This document shows, piece by piece, positions 19,570-28,892 of a DNA stretch of 64,000 bases; the first letter of the stretch is position 1, and the number at the start of each line of letters is the position of its first letter. The position numbers and the translations under genes were made by a program. This DNA is from SKVR01 sp037441525. Its GTDB lineage: Bacteria; Bacteroidota; Bacteroidia; Bacteroidales; UBA7960. The notes beneath the pieces are model-generated. The model ran no database searches, had not been told where the DNA came from, and was given only the letters and a program-made list of their open reading frames with translations. The stretch lies in assembly GCA_037441525.1 (NCBI GenBank), contig JBBISA010000011.1, forward strand, positions 13,968 through 77,967. The letters run 5' to 3'.

Positions 19570-21585
19570 ATGAAAAAAAGCTTGCCATTACTTTTCATGT
19601 TCCTGTTTCTGCTTTTCCCCTGGCAGTTGCGCTCCCAATGCTGGGAACTAATCTGGGCCGAAGAGTTTGATTATACTGGTTTTCCCGACTCAAGCATCTG
19701 GAGTTTTGAAGTGGGTGGTGATGGCTGGGGGAACAACGAACTGCAATATTACAAAGCCAATGACCAGGACAACTCGTGGGTGAAAGATGGGAAACTAACA
19801 ATAAGGGCCATCAATGAATCGTTTGGCGGACGCAACTATACTTCGGCACGTATTGTAACCCGCGACAAATTCAGCGTGCAATATGGCAAAATTGAGGCCC
19901 GAATAAAACTTCCCTTTGGGCAAGGTATCTGGCCTGCTTTCTGGGGTCTGGGGCAGAACCATGCAAAGGCAGGTTGGCCGGCCTGTGGCGAGATAGACAT
20001 AATGGAAATGATTGGCGGCACCAACCGCGACAATCAGGTACATGGCACTTTGCATTGGGATAACAATGGCTCCCATGCATCGTATGGTGGCAGTTATCGT
20101 TTGCCATCGGGTATATTTGCCGATGATTTTTATCGTTTCTCCATTGTATGGACACCCCAGTACATTCGTTGGTATGTGAATGATATTCAATTTCATGTTA
20201 CAGATATACGACCGGCTGGTCTCAGTGAGTTTCACCAGGATTTCTTCCTTATCCTGAATCTTGCGGTGGGGGGCAACTGGCCCGGGGCTCCCAACGCTTC
20301 AACCATCTTCCCGCAAGTTCTCGATGTTGACTATATCAGGGTTTACAAAAATAGCAGTTCCATAGTAAATGAAGTGCCTGTAAAAGGAATAGCAGAAATG
20401 CCCGGGAAGGCAGAAAACATCGAATTTTCATTGCCCGCAATACCACACTGGAGCTACCAGTGGGTGGTTCCTGCTGATGCAAGGATCGTTTCGGGCCAGG
20501 GTACCGAAAAAGTAACTGTTACCTGGGGTTGCTCCCCGGGCCAAATAAAGTGCCTTGTTACCGGGGAATGTGCCACGTGGGAGTTTAAAAAAAATGTGGA
20601 AGTAAAAACCACTATAACCGGCCCCATGTTTATTGCCGAAAACCAGAAAGGGGTTAGGCTGCAAACCCCTGCTATGGCCCAAACCACCTTCAACTGGATA
20701 ATACCCAACGATGCTGCCATAGTGCAGGGAAACCAAACCAACTCCATAAGCGTTGACTGGGGTACTTCATTTGAAGATGTGATACTGCAAACCGAAAATG
20801 AATGTGGCCTTACCCAAGCCACCTTTAAAGTAGTAAAAGCCGGACAGTACCCATTTCCTGATATTTACACCCCCCACCCTATTCCTGGCATGATTGAATC
20901 GGTAAATTTTGATTATGGCGGCAGAAACGTTTCATGGTTCGATTCAACCAATGGTAACCAGGGCAACGGCCCCAGGGCGGATACCGATGTAGACACCCAA
21001 TACAGCGACAATGGCCAGCCCAATGTAGGCTGGATAACCAATGGTGAATGGCTGGAGTATTCAGTAAAAGTTAAAACCGAAGGATATTACCGGGTAGATA
21101 TGCGATTGGCCACAGCCAATGCAACGGGTGGCCCGTTTTCACTCAGGTTCAACAGCAATAACAAAATAACCGGTATCATCATTAACAATACCGGCGGATG
21201 GGCCAGTTTTGTAACCCGAACAGTAGGAACCATCTATCTTACCCCCGAAGACACCCTGATGCGGTTGCATTTTAATACCGGTGGTTTCAATCTGGGCAGA
21301 ATTACCCTCACCCACGATCCTGTTTATGGCGTTGAATCAACTGGGGCGACAAAGGCTGTCATTTTTCCCAATCCGGCAAAAAGTTCCATAGTCATCCAAC
21401 ATGATGTACCCCTTGCAGCCATTACTATAACCGATATTACAGGTAAAATAATGGTAAGGGAGACAGGACTTTCGGCCACATCATACCCCATTGCAACAGA
21501 TTTGTGGTGGCAGGGAATATACCTGTTAAAACTGGAAACCCTTCAGGGGGCTACCGAGTTTCACAGGTTTGTGAAAATGGATTAA
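19570..21585 (+). CDS. Secreted GH16 beta-glucanase with PKD-like, CBM6 and T9SS domains
   Basis: 671 aa. A signal peptide ends near RSQC (~23). The GH16 jelly roll (~25-262) has the catalytic block GEIDIMEM with nucleophile E141, D143 and acid/base E146. WGNNELQYY and ARIKLPFGQGIWPAFW are typical of the laminarinase/lichenase branch (GH16_3). Two PKD-like domains (~270-420), a CBM6 module (~440-585: TDVDTQYSDNGQPNVGWITN) and a T9SS sorting domain (~595-671: AVIFPNPAKSSIVI) follow. The expected action is endo-hydrolysis of beta-1,3- or beta-1,3/1,4-glucan outside the cell. It is the third gene of the run; the symporter follows after 129 bp, so a promoter for transport genes could sit between them. 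Confidence 0.92.
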   Translation: MKKSLPLLFMFLFLLFPWQLRSQCWELIWAEEFDYTGFPDSSIWSFEVGGDGWGNNELQYYKANDQDNSWVKDGKLTIRAINESFGGRNYTSARIVTRDKFSVQYGKIEARIKLPFGQGIWPAFWGLGQNHAKAGWPACGEIDIMEMIGGTNRDNQVHGTLHWDNNGSHASYGGSYRLPSGIFADDFYRFSIVWTPQYIRWYVNDIQFHVTDIRPAGLSEFHQDFFLILNLAVGGNWPGAPNASTIFPQVLDVDYIRVYKNSSSIVNEVPVKGIAEMPGKAENIEFSLPAIPHWSYQWVVPADARIVSGQGTEKVTVTWGCSPGQIKCLVTGECATWEFKKNVEVKTTITGPMFIAENQKGVRLQTPAMAQTTFNWIIPNDAAIVQGNQTNSISVDWGTSFEDVILQTENECGLTQATFKVVKAGQYPFPDIYTPHPIPGMIESVNFDYGGRNVSWFDSTNGNQGNGPRADTDVDTQYSDNGQPNVGWITNGEWLEYSVKVKTEGYYRVDMRLATANATGGPFSLRFNSNNKITGIIINNTGGWASFVTRTVGTIYLTPEDTLMRLHFNTGGFNLGRITLTHDPVYGVESTGATKAVIFPNPAKSSIVIQHDVPLAAITITDITGKIMVRETGLSATSYPIATDLWWQGIYLLKLETLQGATEFHRFVKMD

Positions 21586-21714
21586 GGTATTTTGACTTTT
21601 ATTTATACTTTTAGGCAGTTTTTGCATTTTGTCCCTTCGGTGCTGAACTGATGAGATGAAATATATAGATAACCAGTAACATCAACCTTCTCAAACCACC
21701 AAACCACCCTTGCT

Positions 21715-23556
21715 ATGATACTTCAAACCATCGACTGGATCATTGTATTGTTATTTTTCATTGTTCTGCTTACCATTGGCTTTCTGGCATCGCGGCAGGC
21801 AGGTAAAAGCACCACCAACTTTTTTCTTTCGGGCCGCAGCATGCCCTGGTGGTTACTGGGTGTGAGTATGGTGGCTACCACCTTCTCAGCCGATACTCCC
21901 AACCTGGTGACCGACATGGTACGTACGGGCGGGGTGGCCAGCAACTGGCTGTGGTGGGCGTTTCTGCTCACAGGAATGCTTACTGTGTTTGTTTATGCCA
22001 AATTATGGAACCGCTCAAAAGTAATGACCGACCTTGAATTTTACGAACTGCGCTATAGTGGAAAAACGGCGGCTTTTCTGCGGGGCTTCAGGGCAATATA
22101 CCTGGGATTCTTTTTCAATGTAATGGTGATAGCCAGTGTATCGCTGGCATTTATAAAAATAGCCGGGGTTATGCTGGGGCTGCAACCCGCCCCGGCACTT
22201 ATTATTGCTGCTGTTATCGTGGTGTTCTACAGCGGATTGGGAGGGTTGAAATCTATCCTTTGGACCGATCTGTTTCAATTCAGCTTTGCTATGTTCGGAG
22301 CAGTGATAGCCGCTGTGTATATTACCCGGTCGCCTGAAGTGGGCGGATTGCAACAATTGTTTTCCCATCCTGCCGTTGCTGATAAACTATCCTTTATTCC
22401 TTCGCTGTCGCAGCCCGAAATCTTTCTGAGTATTTTCCTTATCCCCCTGGCTGTACAATGGTGGGCTGCATGGTATCCAGGCGCTGAACCGGGCGGTGGC
22501 GGTTATGTTGCCCAGCGTATGTTATCGGCAAAGAATGAAAATCATGCAGTGGGAGCTACCTTGCTGTTCAACTTTTTTCATTACGCACTTCGACCCTGGC
22601 CATGGATTGTCGTGGGTCTGGCATCGCTCATCATCTTTCCTGACATACAATCGATGGTTGACCGTTTCCCCGAAGTATCAAAGCAATACATCCAAAATGA
22701 CTTTGCCTACCCGGCCATGCTGCGCGAGTTTTTGCCGGCCGGTTTACTGGGCCTGGTTGTTGCATCGCTCATTGCGGCTTATATGTCAACCACGGCATCG
22801 CAGCTAAATTGGGGCTCATCGTACCTGGTGAATGATTTTTATGCCCGGTTTTATAACCCCAATGCCACTGAAAAGCAAAAAGTAACCTTCGGACGTTTCA
22901 GCACAGTTATACTAATGATATTCTCGGTTTTATTGGCCCTGGTTCTGCAAAACGCTTTGCAGGCATTTCAGTATATGCTGATGATTGGTGCCGGAACCGG
23001 ACTAATTTATATTCTCAGATGGTTCTGGTGGCGCATCAATGCCTGGAGTGAACTGTCGGCCATGGTTGGTGCAGCAGTATTCTCCATTATTTTTATCCTT
23101 ATAGAAAATTTTGGTATGACCCGAGGTGCTGATGGCTCTCTTGATGTAATGGGTATAGGCACCACTGCGGCTTACTGGAATATTATAAAATTTACCGGGG
23201 TGGTGTTTCTTACATCAACCACCTGGATTGTGGTTACCTTTCTTACGCCCCCGGTAAAAGAGGAAACTCTACGCAATTTTTATCGCAAAATACGCCCCGG
23301 CGGCCCCGGATGGAAAGCAGTTGTGGAACGCGCCCGGGCTGAAAACGTTGAGTTGGTTAAGGAGAGTGACCTAAGGTGGGATGTACCCACGGGTATTTTG
23401 TGTATGATCCTGGGGTGCATAACCATTTACAGCATCCTGTTTGCCATTGGCAATATATTGTATGGAAACCTTGGACAGACCCTTATATTTACCGGTCTTA
23501 CTATTGCAGCTGCACTTTTACTGATAAAAAGCTGGAAAAGACTTCGCTCGAAATAG
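21715..23556 (+). CDS. Sodium:solute symporter (SSS family), probable sugar importer
   Basis: 613 aa with about 14 hydrophobic segments. The N-terminus (IIVLLFFIVLLTIGFLASRQ) and FFLSGRSMPWWLLGVSMVAT are hallmark SSS/SglT features. The family imports sugars, amino acids or vitamins with Na+. Placed after GH10/GH5/GH16 and 31 bp before a sugar-kinase gene, it probably carries the oligosaccharides or monosaccharides those enzymes release across the inner membrane. The exact substrate cannot be read from the sequence. Confidence 0.88.
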   Translation: MILQTIDWIIVLLFFIVLLTIGFLASRQAGKSTTNFFLSGRSMPWWLLGVSMVATTFSADTPNLVTDMVRTGGVASNWLWWAFLLTGMLTVFVYAKLWNRSKVMTDLEFYELRYSGKTAAFLRGFRAIYLGFFFNVMVIASVSLAFIKIAGVMLGLQPAPALIIAAVIVVFYSGLGGLKSILWTDLFQFSFAMFGAVIAAVYITRSPEVGGLQQLFSHPAVADKLSFIPSLSQPEIFLSIFLIPLAVQWWAAWYPGAEPGGGGYVAQRMLSAKNENHAVGATLLFNFFHYALRPWPWIVVGLASLIIFPDIQSMVDRFPEVSKQYIQNDFAYPAMLREFLPAGLLGLVVASLIAAYMSTTASQLNWGSSYLVNDFYARFYNPNATEKQKVTFGRFSTVILMIFSVLLALVLQNALQAFQYMLMIGAGTGLIYILRWFWWRINAWSELSAMVGAAVFSIIFILIENFGMTRGADGSLDVMGIGTTAAYWNIIKFTGVVFLTSTTWIVVTFLTPPVKEETLRNFYRKIRPGGPGWKAVVERARAENVELVKESDLRWDVPTGILCMILGCITIYSILFAIGNILYGNLGQTLIFTGLTIAAALLLIKSWKRLRSK

Positions 23557-23587
23557 ACAGGTTTTCCCATCTTATTATCCTGATATT

Positions 23588-24688
23588 ATGAACATTGTTG
23601 ACCCGGCAGCTATTGCAGGAAAATTCAATTTTGCCGGTTCTGTTACCGATGTGGCACCCCTTGGCTCAGGTCATATACACAAAACCTGGCTCATAAAAAC
23701 CAGTTTCCAAAAACATCCCGGGTATATCCTTCAACAGATAAACCACAAAGTTTTCCCTCATGTGGAAGAAATGATGAGCAACATTGTACGGGTTATCCGA
23801 TATTTAAGGGAGAAATCTCCAAAAGGGAGCATAAATAGCGTTCTTGAGATAATCCCAACGGCAAATGGTGGCAGTTTTCTCAAAGATGAAAAGGGGTTTT
23901 ACTGGAGAATGTACGACAAAATTGACCCCGGAATTAGTTACGATATTGTACCTGATGCCAAAATTGCTTATGAGGCAGGCCTTGCATTTGGTTATTTTAT
24001 TGCACGATTGGTTGACTTCCCTGCTAACAGTCTTTTCCCGGTTATACCCCGGTTCCATTCCCTTCAATGGCGGCATGAGCAACTCACCCAGGCAGTAAAT
24101 GAAAACTTCGCCAAAAGGGTGAGCAGGGTTGAAAATCAATTGGAAATGGCTGACGAATTTTACCAGAAACTGGCCGGAATTTCTGAAATAGGGATCAATG
24201 CCATACTTCCTTACAGGGTTACCCACAACGATACCAAACTCAACAATGTATTATTCGACCATGAGGGCAATGCTGTATGTGTTATAGACCTCGATACGGT
24301 AATGCCTGGCCTGGTGTTGTATGATTTTGGAGACACCATCAGAACCGCTGCCAATACCGCGCCTGAAGATGAGCCCAACCATGACAAAATCCGATTTAAT
24401 CTTTCAGTATTTGAAGCCTTTAGCAGGGGATTCATCAAGAAAACATTACAGTTTCTCACTCCATTGGAAAAGGAAACCCTGGTATATGGCGGCCAATATA
24501 TGACCCTGATCATGGCTATACGCTTTTTGACTGATCATTTGAATGGAGATGTATATTATCCCATCCGTTTCCCGGAACATAACCTTGTGCGGTGCAAAGC
24601 CCACTTAAGATTGCTCAGGCTAATGGAAGCCCAGCATCAGCGATGCCGCGAAATTCATGAAACTATTTTTGATGAATTAAAGGGGTAA
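23588..24688 (+). CDS. NahK-like sugar 1-kinase (aminoglycoside phosphotransferase fold)
   Basis: 366 aa, cytosolic, no signal. The fold resembles N-acetylhexosamine 1-kinase: a glycine-rich nucleotide loop (LGSGHIHKTWLI, ~26-37), catalytic motif THNDTKLNNVLF with base D215, and metal-binding DLDTVMPG (~236). Known relatives phosphorylate hexosamines or hexoses at C1. It closes the GH10-GH5-GH16-symporter run, so it is a candidate for priming an imported sugar. The sugar specificity is unknown, and mere annotation as an aminoglycoside phosphotransferase would be misleading. Confidence 0.8.
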   Translation: MNIVDPAAIAGKFNFAGSVTDVAPLGSGHIHKTWLIKTSFQKHPGYILQQINHKVFPHVEEMMSNIVRVIRYLREKSPKGSINSVLEIIPTANGGSFLKDEKGFYWRMYDKIDPGISYDIVPDAKIAYEAGLAFGYFIARLVDFPANSLFPVIPRFHSLQWRHEQLTQAVNENFAKRVSRVENQLEMADEFYQKLAGISEIGINAILPYRVTHNDTKLNNVLFDHEGNAVCVIDLDTVMPGLVLYDFGDTIRTAANTAPEDEPNHDKIRFNLSVFEAFSRGFIKKTLQFLTPLEKETLVYGGQYMTLIMAIRFLTDHLNGDVYYPIRFPEHNLVRCKAHLRLLRLMEAQHQRCREIHETIFDELKG

Positions 24689-24869
24689 ACCAATGTCGCC
24701 GAGATTAATCAGGCATAGTAATAAAACGGCGAATTGAACACTGAAACAATATTATGCATTGCAACCTGAAAAGAGAATAAAGACTTACACCTGATTAACT
24801 ACCATACAACATAAATTTAACCCAAATAAAACTGATCGTCAAAACATGACTTTCGAAATTGTAGATTTC

Positions 24870-25775
24870 TTAATAGCCCTGTTGTGATCTATTGAGCTTA
24901 CTTATTATCGGATTAAAAGCTTTGGTAAATACCAAAACACTATCCCCGATGGTTAAATTTTCCATGTCACTATCAAATGCAATTACTTTAACAATTTGAT
25001 TGCTGCCCGAAATAACCGTAACAATATTGATATTATCCTGCCTGTCAATTCGTGCAATCTGTCCATTGATTTGCACTTTGCCGCTGATACTGCTGTCTGA
25101 AAAAACCTCATCCGGGCTGCCGATGCGCTGAATTTTTCCGTTTTCAATGCTAAGAACAGAACTTGCTAAACGAAACACTTCATTTAAATCGTGGCTAACC
25201 ATAATGGTTGTTGCATTTAATAACTGGTGTGCTTGCAGTATTTCGTTTTGCAATGCAGATCTCATTTCGGCATCAAGAGCTGAAAGAGGTTCATCCAAAA
25301 GTAATAACAGGGGCTTGCGGGCAAGTGCGCGTGCTAAGGCTACCCGCTGTTTTTGCCCCCCGGATAGCCCATAAGGTTTTCGCTTTCGAAATTCTGATAA
25401 ACCAAATATTGATAAAAGTTCGGATGTGGTTTTTTCATTTTTGTGCGATTGTGCGAACTGAATATTTTGCTCAACAGTCATATTGGGAAAAAGAGCATAA
25501 TCCTGAAACATGAAACTGATACATCTTTTTTGAGGAGCAATGTTTATCCCCTTATCCGAATCGAACCAGACATTATCGCCAAACTTTACAATTCCTTTAT
25601 TCGGAACAGTTAGACCTGCTAAAATTCTTAAAAGGGTTGTTTTGCCAGCACCCGAAGGTCCGAATAAGGCAATCATTTCGCCCATTTCAATGTTTGTATC
25701 CACCACAAGATTCATCTTACCGTTGGCGGTAAACATCATTTTTTCAATATTTACATAAATTACATCATTTTCCAT
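24870..25775 (-). CDS. modC: Molybdate ABC transporter ATP-binding protein
   Basis: 301 aa. Walker A is GPSGAGKTT (~35-43), the Q-loop region FMFQDYALFPNMT (~88-100), the signature LSGGQKQRVALARAL (~138-152) and Walker B LLLLDEPLSALD (~157-168), followed by the switch His in MVSHDLNE. The C-terminal ~65 residues form a TOBE/Mop-like regulatory domain (KVQINGQIARIDRQDNINIV). It powers molybdate uptake with ModB and ModA. Its start overlaps the end of modB by 16 bp, indicating translational coupling. It is the last gene of the mod operon. Confidence 0.92.
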   Translation of the reverse strand: MENDVIYVNIEKMMFTANGKMNLVVDTNIEMGEMIALFGPSGAGKTTLLRILAGLTVPNKGIVKFGDNVWFDSDKGINIAPQKRCISFMFQDYALFPNMTVEQNIQFAQSHKNEKTTSELLSIFGLSEFRKRKPYGLSGGQKQRVALARALARKPLLLLLDEPLSALDAEMRSALQNEILQAHQLLNATTIMVSHDLNEVFRLASSVLSIENGKIQRIGSPDEVFSDSSISGKVQINGQIARIDRQDNINIVTVISGSNQIVKVIAFDSDMENLTIGDSVLVFTKAFNPIISKLNRSQQGY

Positions 25776-26440
25776 GTATCATATTTATTATTAACGCTGT
25801 AAATAGTTGTAAGCAGCACCAATGACACAACAAAAAGGATAAAGGCATATTGATTGGCTGTGGCAAAATTAAGGGATTGCACTTCGTCATAAATAGCAAT
25901 AGAAGCCACCCTGGTTTCGCCCGGCATATTGCCTCCAACCATTAGAACAATACCAAACTCGCCCATACTATGGGCAAATGTGAGAGCGACAGCGGTGATT
26001 ATTGAAGGTTTTATATTGGGAATCAAAACCCGAAAAAATGTTAGCATTTTTGACTTGCCAAGGGTGTACGATGCTTCACGCAAGCTATCGGGCAATGCAC
26101 GCAGCCCATTATGTAGGGGTTGAATCATGAAAGGTAGATTGAAAATTACCGAAGCAATAAGTACTCCCTCAAATGTAAAAGCCAGCCGTAAATCAAACGT
26201 TGTGGCGAGCCAATTGCCAAACCAGTTTTTAGGGCTATAAATAACTAACATATAGTAACCAATAACCGAGGGCGGCAATACCATTGGCATACTTACTAGG
26301 GCCTCTACCAACGATTTAAGTTTAAATTGTGTATAGGCCAACCAATACGAAAAAGGCAGCCCTATGATTATCAGGATAGTTGTGGCAGAACCAGCGAGTT
26401 TAAATGTTATCCATAATGTTTGAGCAAAGGATGCATCCAT
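25760..26440 (-). CDS. modB: Molybdate ABC transporter permease
   Basis: 226 aa with five to six membrane segments. The EAA loop that docks the ATPase is seen in LREASYTLGKSKMLTFFRV (~118-136). The C-terminus extends slightly into modC. It forms the inner-membrane channel for molybdate. It lies 10 bp after the TOBE gene in transcription order and overlaps modC. Confidence 0.93.
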   Translation of the reverse strand: MDASFAQTLWITFKLAGSATTILIIIGLPFSYWLAYTQFKLKSLVEALVSMPMVLPPSVIGYYMLVIYSPKNWFGNWLATTFDLRLAFTFEGVLIASVIFNLPFMIQPLHNGLRALPDSLREASYTLGKSKMLTFFRVLIPNIKPSIITAVALTFAHSMGEFGIVLMVGGNMPGETRVASIAIYDEVQSLNFATANQYAFILFVVSLVLLTTIYSVNNKYDTWKMM

Positions 26441-26450
26441 AATTTAGGGG

Positions 26451-26852
26451 TTATTTTTTTCTGAGAGATATTTCATTGGCTTTCACCATGGCTTCAATTT
26501 CATCACCCGGTGATATGTTAAGCGAATTCACTGCACGAGTGGTTATAACCGATACAACGGAATTTTTTTGAAATTGCAATGTTATTTTGCTCAGCAGTTC
26601 TCCACTTTCAACTCTAATTACAGTGCACATCATACGATTCCGGATACTTATTAACCCCTTTAAATCCCTGGCAAGCGATACCTCGGTTTCTTTAAACAGA
26701 AGGTCGATGGTATTGCCGTTGTAAAGCCAGGCGGGTCTTTTTATTGACTCAATAAGCAAGGCTGAAAAGCATTGCCCGTCAACATCTACATCAACCAGTA
26801 AAATTGCTCCCGATTGCAATATTTGCGTTATGTTTCCTGTCAGTGTATTCAT
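26451..26852 (-). CDS. Tandem TOBE/Mop-domain protein of the mod operon
   Basis: 133 aa, soluble. Two repeated beta-barrel TOBE (Mop) units can be read: ~1-65 (LTGNITQILQSGAILLVDVD) and ~66-133 (ISIRNRMMCTVIRVESGELL, ending GDEIEAMVKANEISLRKK). Such proteins bind molybdate or tungstate as oligomers; here the probable role is cytosolic oxyanion storage or sensing. It sits 1 bp after modA and 10 bp before modB in the direction of transcription, firmly inside the operon. Confidence 0.85.
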   Translation of the reverse strand: MNTLTGNITQILQSGAILLVDVDVDGQCFSALLIESIKRPAWLYNGNTIDLLFKETEVSLARDLKGLISIRNRMMCTVIRVESGELLSKITLQFQKNSVVSVITTRAVNSLNISPGDEIEAMVKANEISLRKK

Positions 26853-26853
26853 A

Positions 26854-27588
26854 TTATGGGATTATAAAACCATATTTTTCGAAAATAGGTTTGCAATCAG
26901 CACTCAAAATGAAGTTCATAAACTTTGTGGCTTCGGGATTATTTTGCCAGCTTTTCAATAGCACCATTGCTTGTTCTACCGGTTTATAACTTTTGGTATC
27001 GATTATATAATAGGAGCCTTTCATATCGGGAGCCAAAGCCAGAGCAAGTGCCATAAACCCAATTTCTGCATTGCCCGTTTGGGCAAATTGCGCAGCCTGA
27101 GCGATATTGTCGGCATACACAATTTTACTTTTAACCCTGTCGAAAAGGTTGTAATACTTCAGACATTCTATGGCCCTTGCACCATAGGGGGCAACATCGG
27201 GTTTGGCTATGGCGATGCGCTTAACCGCATTGTCTGCAATTATATCAAGGCCTTTCGATACATCAACAGTATTGCTCCAGATTACCAGTTTTCCGAAGGC
27301 GTAGGTTATTACCTCGCCCTTGACCATGCCTTGTGCTTTTAAAAATTCCCGATATATTCTGTCGGCAGCCAGAAACAAATCAAAATCGGCTCCGTTGGCA
27401 ATTTGTTGAACCAATGCACCCGACGAGCCAAAGTTCATGATGATGTTGACTCTTGGATTATCATTTGCATATTTTACTTTAATTTCTTCGAGAACATAGC
27501 GCAAATTACCGGCTGCGGCTACTTTTACGGCTTGGGCCTTAAGGCTGATACTAAAAACCATCAATAAGATTATTAATACTTTCTTCAT
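26854..27588 (-). CDS. modA: Molybdate-binding periplasmic protein
   Basis: 244 aa with a signal peptide (MKKVLIILLMVFSISLKAQA, 1-20). The oxyanion site motif is NFGSSGALVQQIANGADFD (~52-70), followed by the FLAAD block and late PDVAPYGARAIECLK and GNAEIGFMALA segments typical of ModA. It delivers molybdate to ModBC. It lies 33 bp downstream of the chimeric modE-porin gene. Confidence 0.93.
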   Translation of the reverse strand: MKKVLIILLMVFSISLKAQAVKVAAAGNLRYVLEEIKVKYANDNPRVNIIMNFGSSGALVQQIANGADFDLFLAADRIYREFLKAQGMVKGEVITYAFGKLVIWSNTVDVSKGLDIIADNAVKRIAIAKPDVAPYGARAIECLKYYNLFDRVKSKIVYADNIAQAAQFAQTGNAEIGFMALALALAPDMKGSYYIIDTKSYKPVEQAMVLLKSWQNNPEATKFMNFILSADCKPIFEKYGFIIP

Positions 27589-27621
27589 GTTATTTTGTTT
27601 TAAGGTTACTTATTTGGCAAA

Positions 27622-28410
27622 CTATCTATTGTCGGGATTAGGCGGTGTTTTATACAAATGAAGTTTTACGGTCCACATTAAATATGCCCATTGTTGCCTG
27701 TGAGCATCAATGTTTTGCATATTGAAATACTTTGCAGTTGAACCCGAATTGAAATATCGACTATATCCAACCTGGATGGCAATTTCTTTCGATATAACAT
27801 AGTTGAGTACAACATTGAGCTCTGCTCCAAGATATTTTTCTGTTTTAACCTTGTTATAAAAAAAGTCTTTTTCGAAATAGAACAGGTGCCCTGCAATATC
27901 AACAGAAAACTTACGGTTAATATTCAGGGTACTCCCACCATAATAATCAATTAAACCTTGCCTGGGTAGTGTTACAAAATATTCCATGTACCCGTTGTAA
28001 TTGTGAGGTGCCCCATACAATCGGTTAAATGTGTTCGATTGAGCAGCATTCGCATCAGCATCAGAACCCGAATAATAGTCAATACCAATATTTGCGGATA
28101 GATTTTTAAGAAAACCATACGATATTTTGGTAGCCAGAAAGAACGATTTTAAATCGGCAAAACCATTGTCTAATGCTTTGTTTGGGTCTTTACCTTGTTG
28201 CAGGTAAGTTATCAGGGAAGCCCCAAATGCCGACGAATCGCTGGCATATACAAGATTGCCCCCGTATGTTATTCGCGGATAAACTATATTGAAATTGGCT
28301 CCGCTCAAACTGCCACATTGTATTATCTCCTTGAGCAGTTCAATTTTGGCAGTTCCCAAAAAACAGTTGCCGTTCTTTTTGATAATTATTTGACATTCGA
28401 TTTCAAACAT
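27622..28410 (-). CDS. Chimera: ModE N-terminus joined to C-terminal part of an alginate-export-like porin
   Basis: 262 aa from ATG at 28410, two bases after the mop stop codon; the upstream TTG (28428) is unlikely because this ATG starts the conserved part. Residues 2-37 (IIIKKNGNCFLGTAKIELL then CGSLSGA) match the start of the ModE winged-helix repressor, but the fold breaks off before the recognition helix. From about residue 40 the sequence changes to outer-membrane barrel: DLKSFFLATKISYGFLKNLS, SNTFNRLYGAPHNYNGYMEY and an aromatic last strand, as in the C-terminal half of alginate-export/Gram-negative porins. There is no signal peptide, so the barrel half cannot be exported as written. 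It looks like a deletion joining two adjacent operon genes in frame near 28290-28305. Probably non-functional. Confidence 0.75.
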   Translation of the reverse strand: MFEIECQIIIKKNGNCFLGTAKIELLKEIIQCGSLSGANFNIVYPRITYGGNLVYASDSSAFGASLITYLQQGKDPNKALDNGFADLKSFFLATKISYGFLKNLSANIGIDYYSGSDADANAAQSNTFNRLYGAPHNYNGYMEYFVTLPRQGLIDYYGGSTLNINRKFSVDIAGHLFYFEKDFFYNKVKTEKYLGAELNVVLNYVISKEIAIQVGYSRYFNSGSTAKYFNMQNIDAHRQQWAYLMWTVKLHLYKTPPNPDNR

Positions 28411-28412
28411 GG

Positions 28413-28655
28413 CTACCGGCAATTGCAACTACCATCCTTACATTCGCATCTGATGCCAATAATTACTTCGGTTGATTTGATCACAGCAAATGCTTCATCT
28501 CCTTGCTTTAAATTCAAATCAGCAATAGCACCTTTGGATATAATGGCAGAAATAATATTATCATTTCCCAGGTCGAGAACTACCTTAGCGGTAATTAATC
28601 CTTCATCAACTTTAATGATTTTCCCTTTGAGTTGGTTTCTTGCACTCAATTTCAT
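28413..28655 (-). CDS. mop: Molbindin-like Mop protein with Cys-rich tail
   Basis: 80 aa. Residues 1-68 are a single TOBE/Mop domain (MKLSARNQLKGKIIKVDEGL, KVVLDLGNDNIISAIISKGA), as in molbindins that bind molybdate in the cytosol. The last dozen residues, RCECKDGSCNCR, add four cysteines in a short hydrophilic tail not usual for molbindin, which might bind a metal. It is the first gene of the mod operon, ending 2 bp before the modE-porin start. Confidence 0.85.
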   Translation of the reverse strand: MKLSARNQLKGKIIKVDEGLITAKVVLDLGNDNIISAIISKGAIADLNLKQGDEAFAVIKSTEVIIGIRCECKDGSCNCR

Positions 28656-28769
28656 AGTTCTAAAATTATCAGGTGAGTATTACTGGCTTCAGCAAAACAA
28701 GCAATGCACCATTTTTCACAACAATCAGAATATGAACCATTAAGCCTTTCAATAATAACTTAAAAGATT

Positions 28770-28810
28770 ACATTTATGTAGAAAAAGAAATAAATTTCTG
28801 ACATAAATGT
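28770..28810. promoter_or_regulatory. Inverted repeat upstream of mop, candidate operator
   Basis: ACATTTATGT (28770-28779) and ACATAAATGT (28801-28810) form a perfect 10-bp inverted repeat, with a nested GAAA/TTTC pair inside the 21-bp spacer. It lies 115-155 bp before the mop start. Its place suggests an operator for the mod operon. A hairpin in the leader is the alternative. Confidence 0.45.
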
Positions 28811-28892
28811 ATTTTTTCGCTATGGCTTCCAACATAACATGCTTTTAGCGTACATGTAAAATATAGAATCCGGACTTTATGTGTAACTAATA

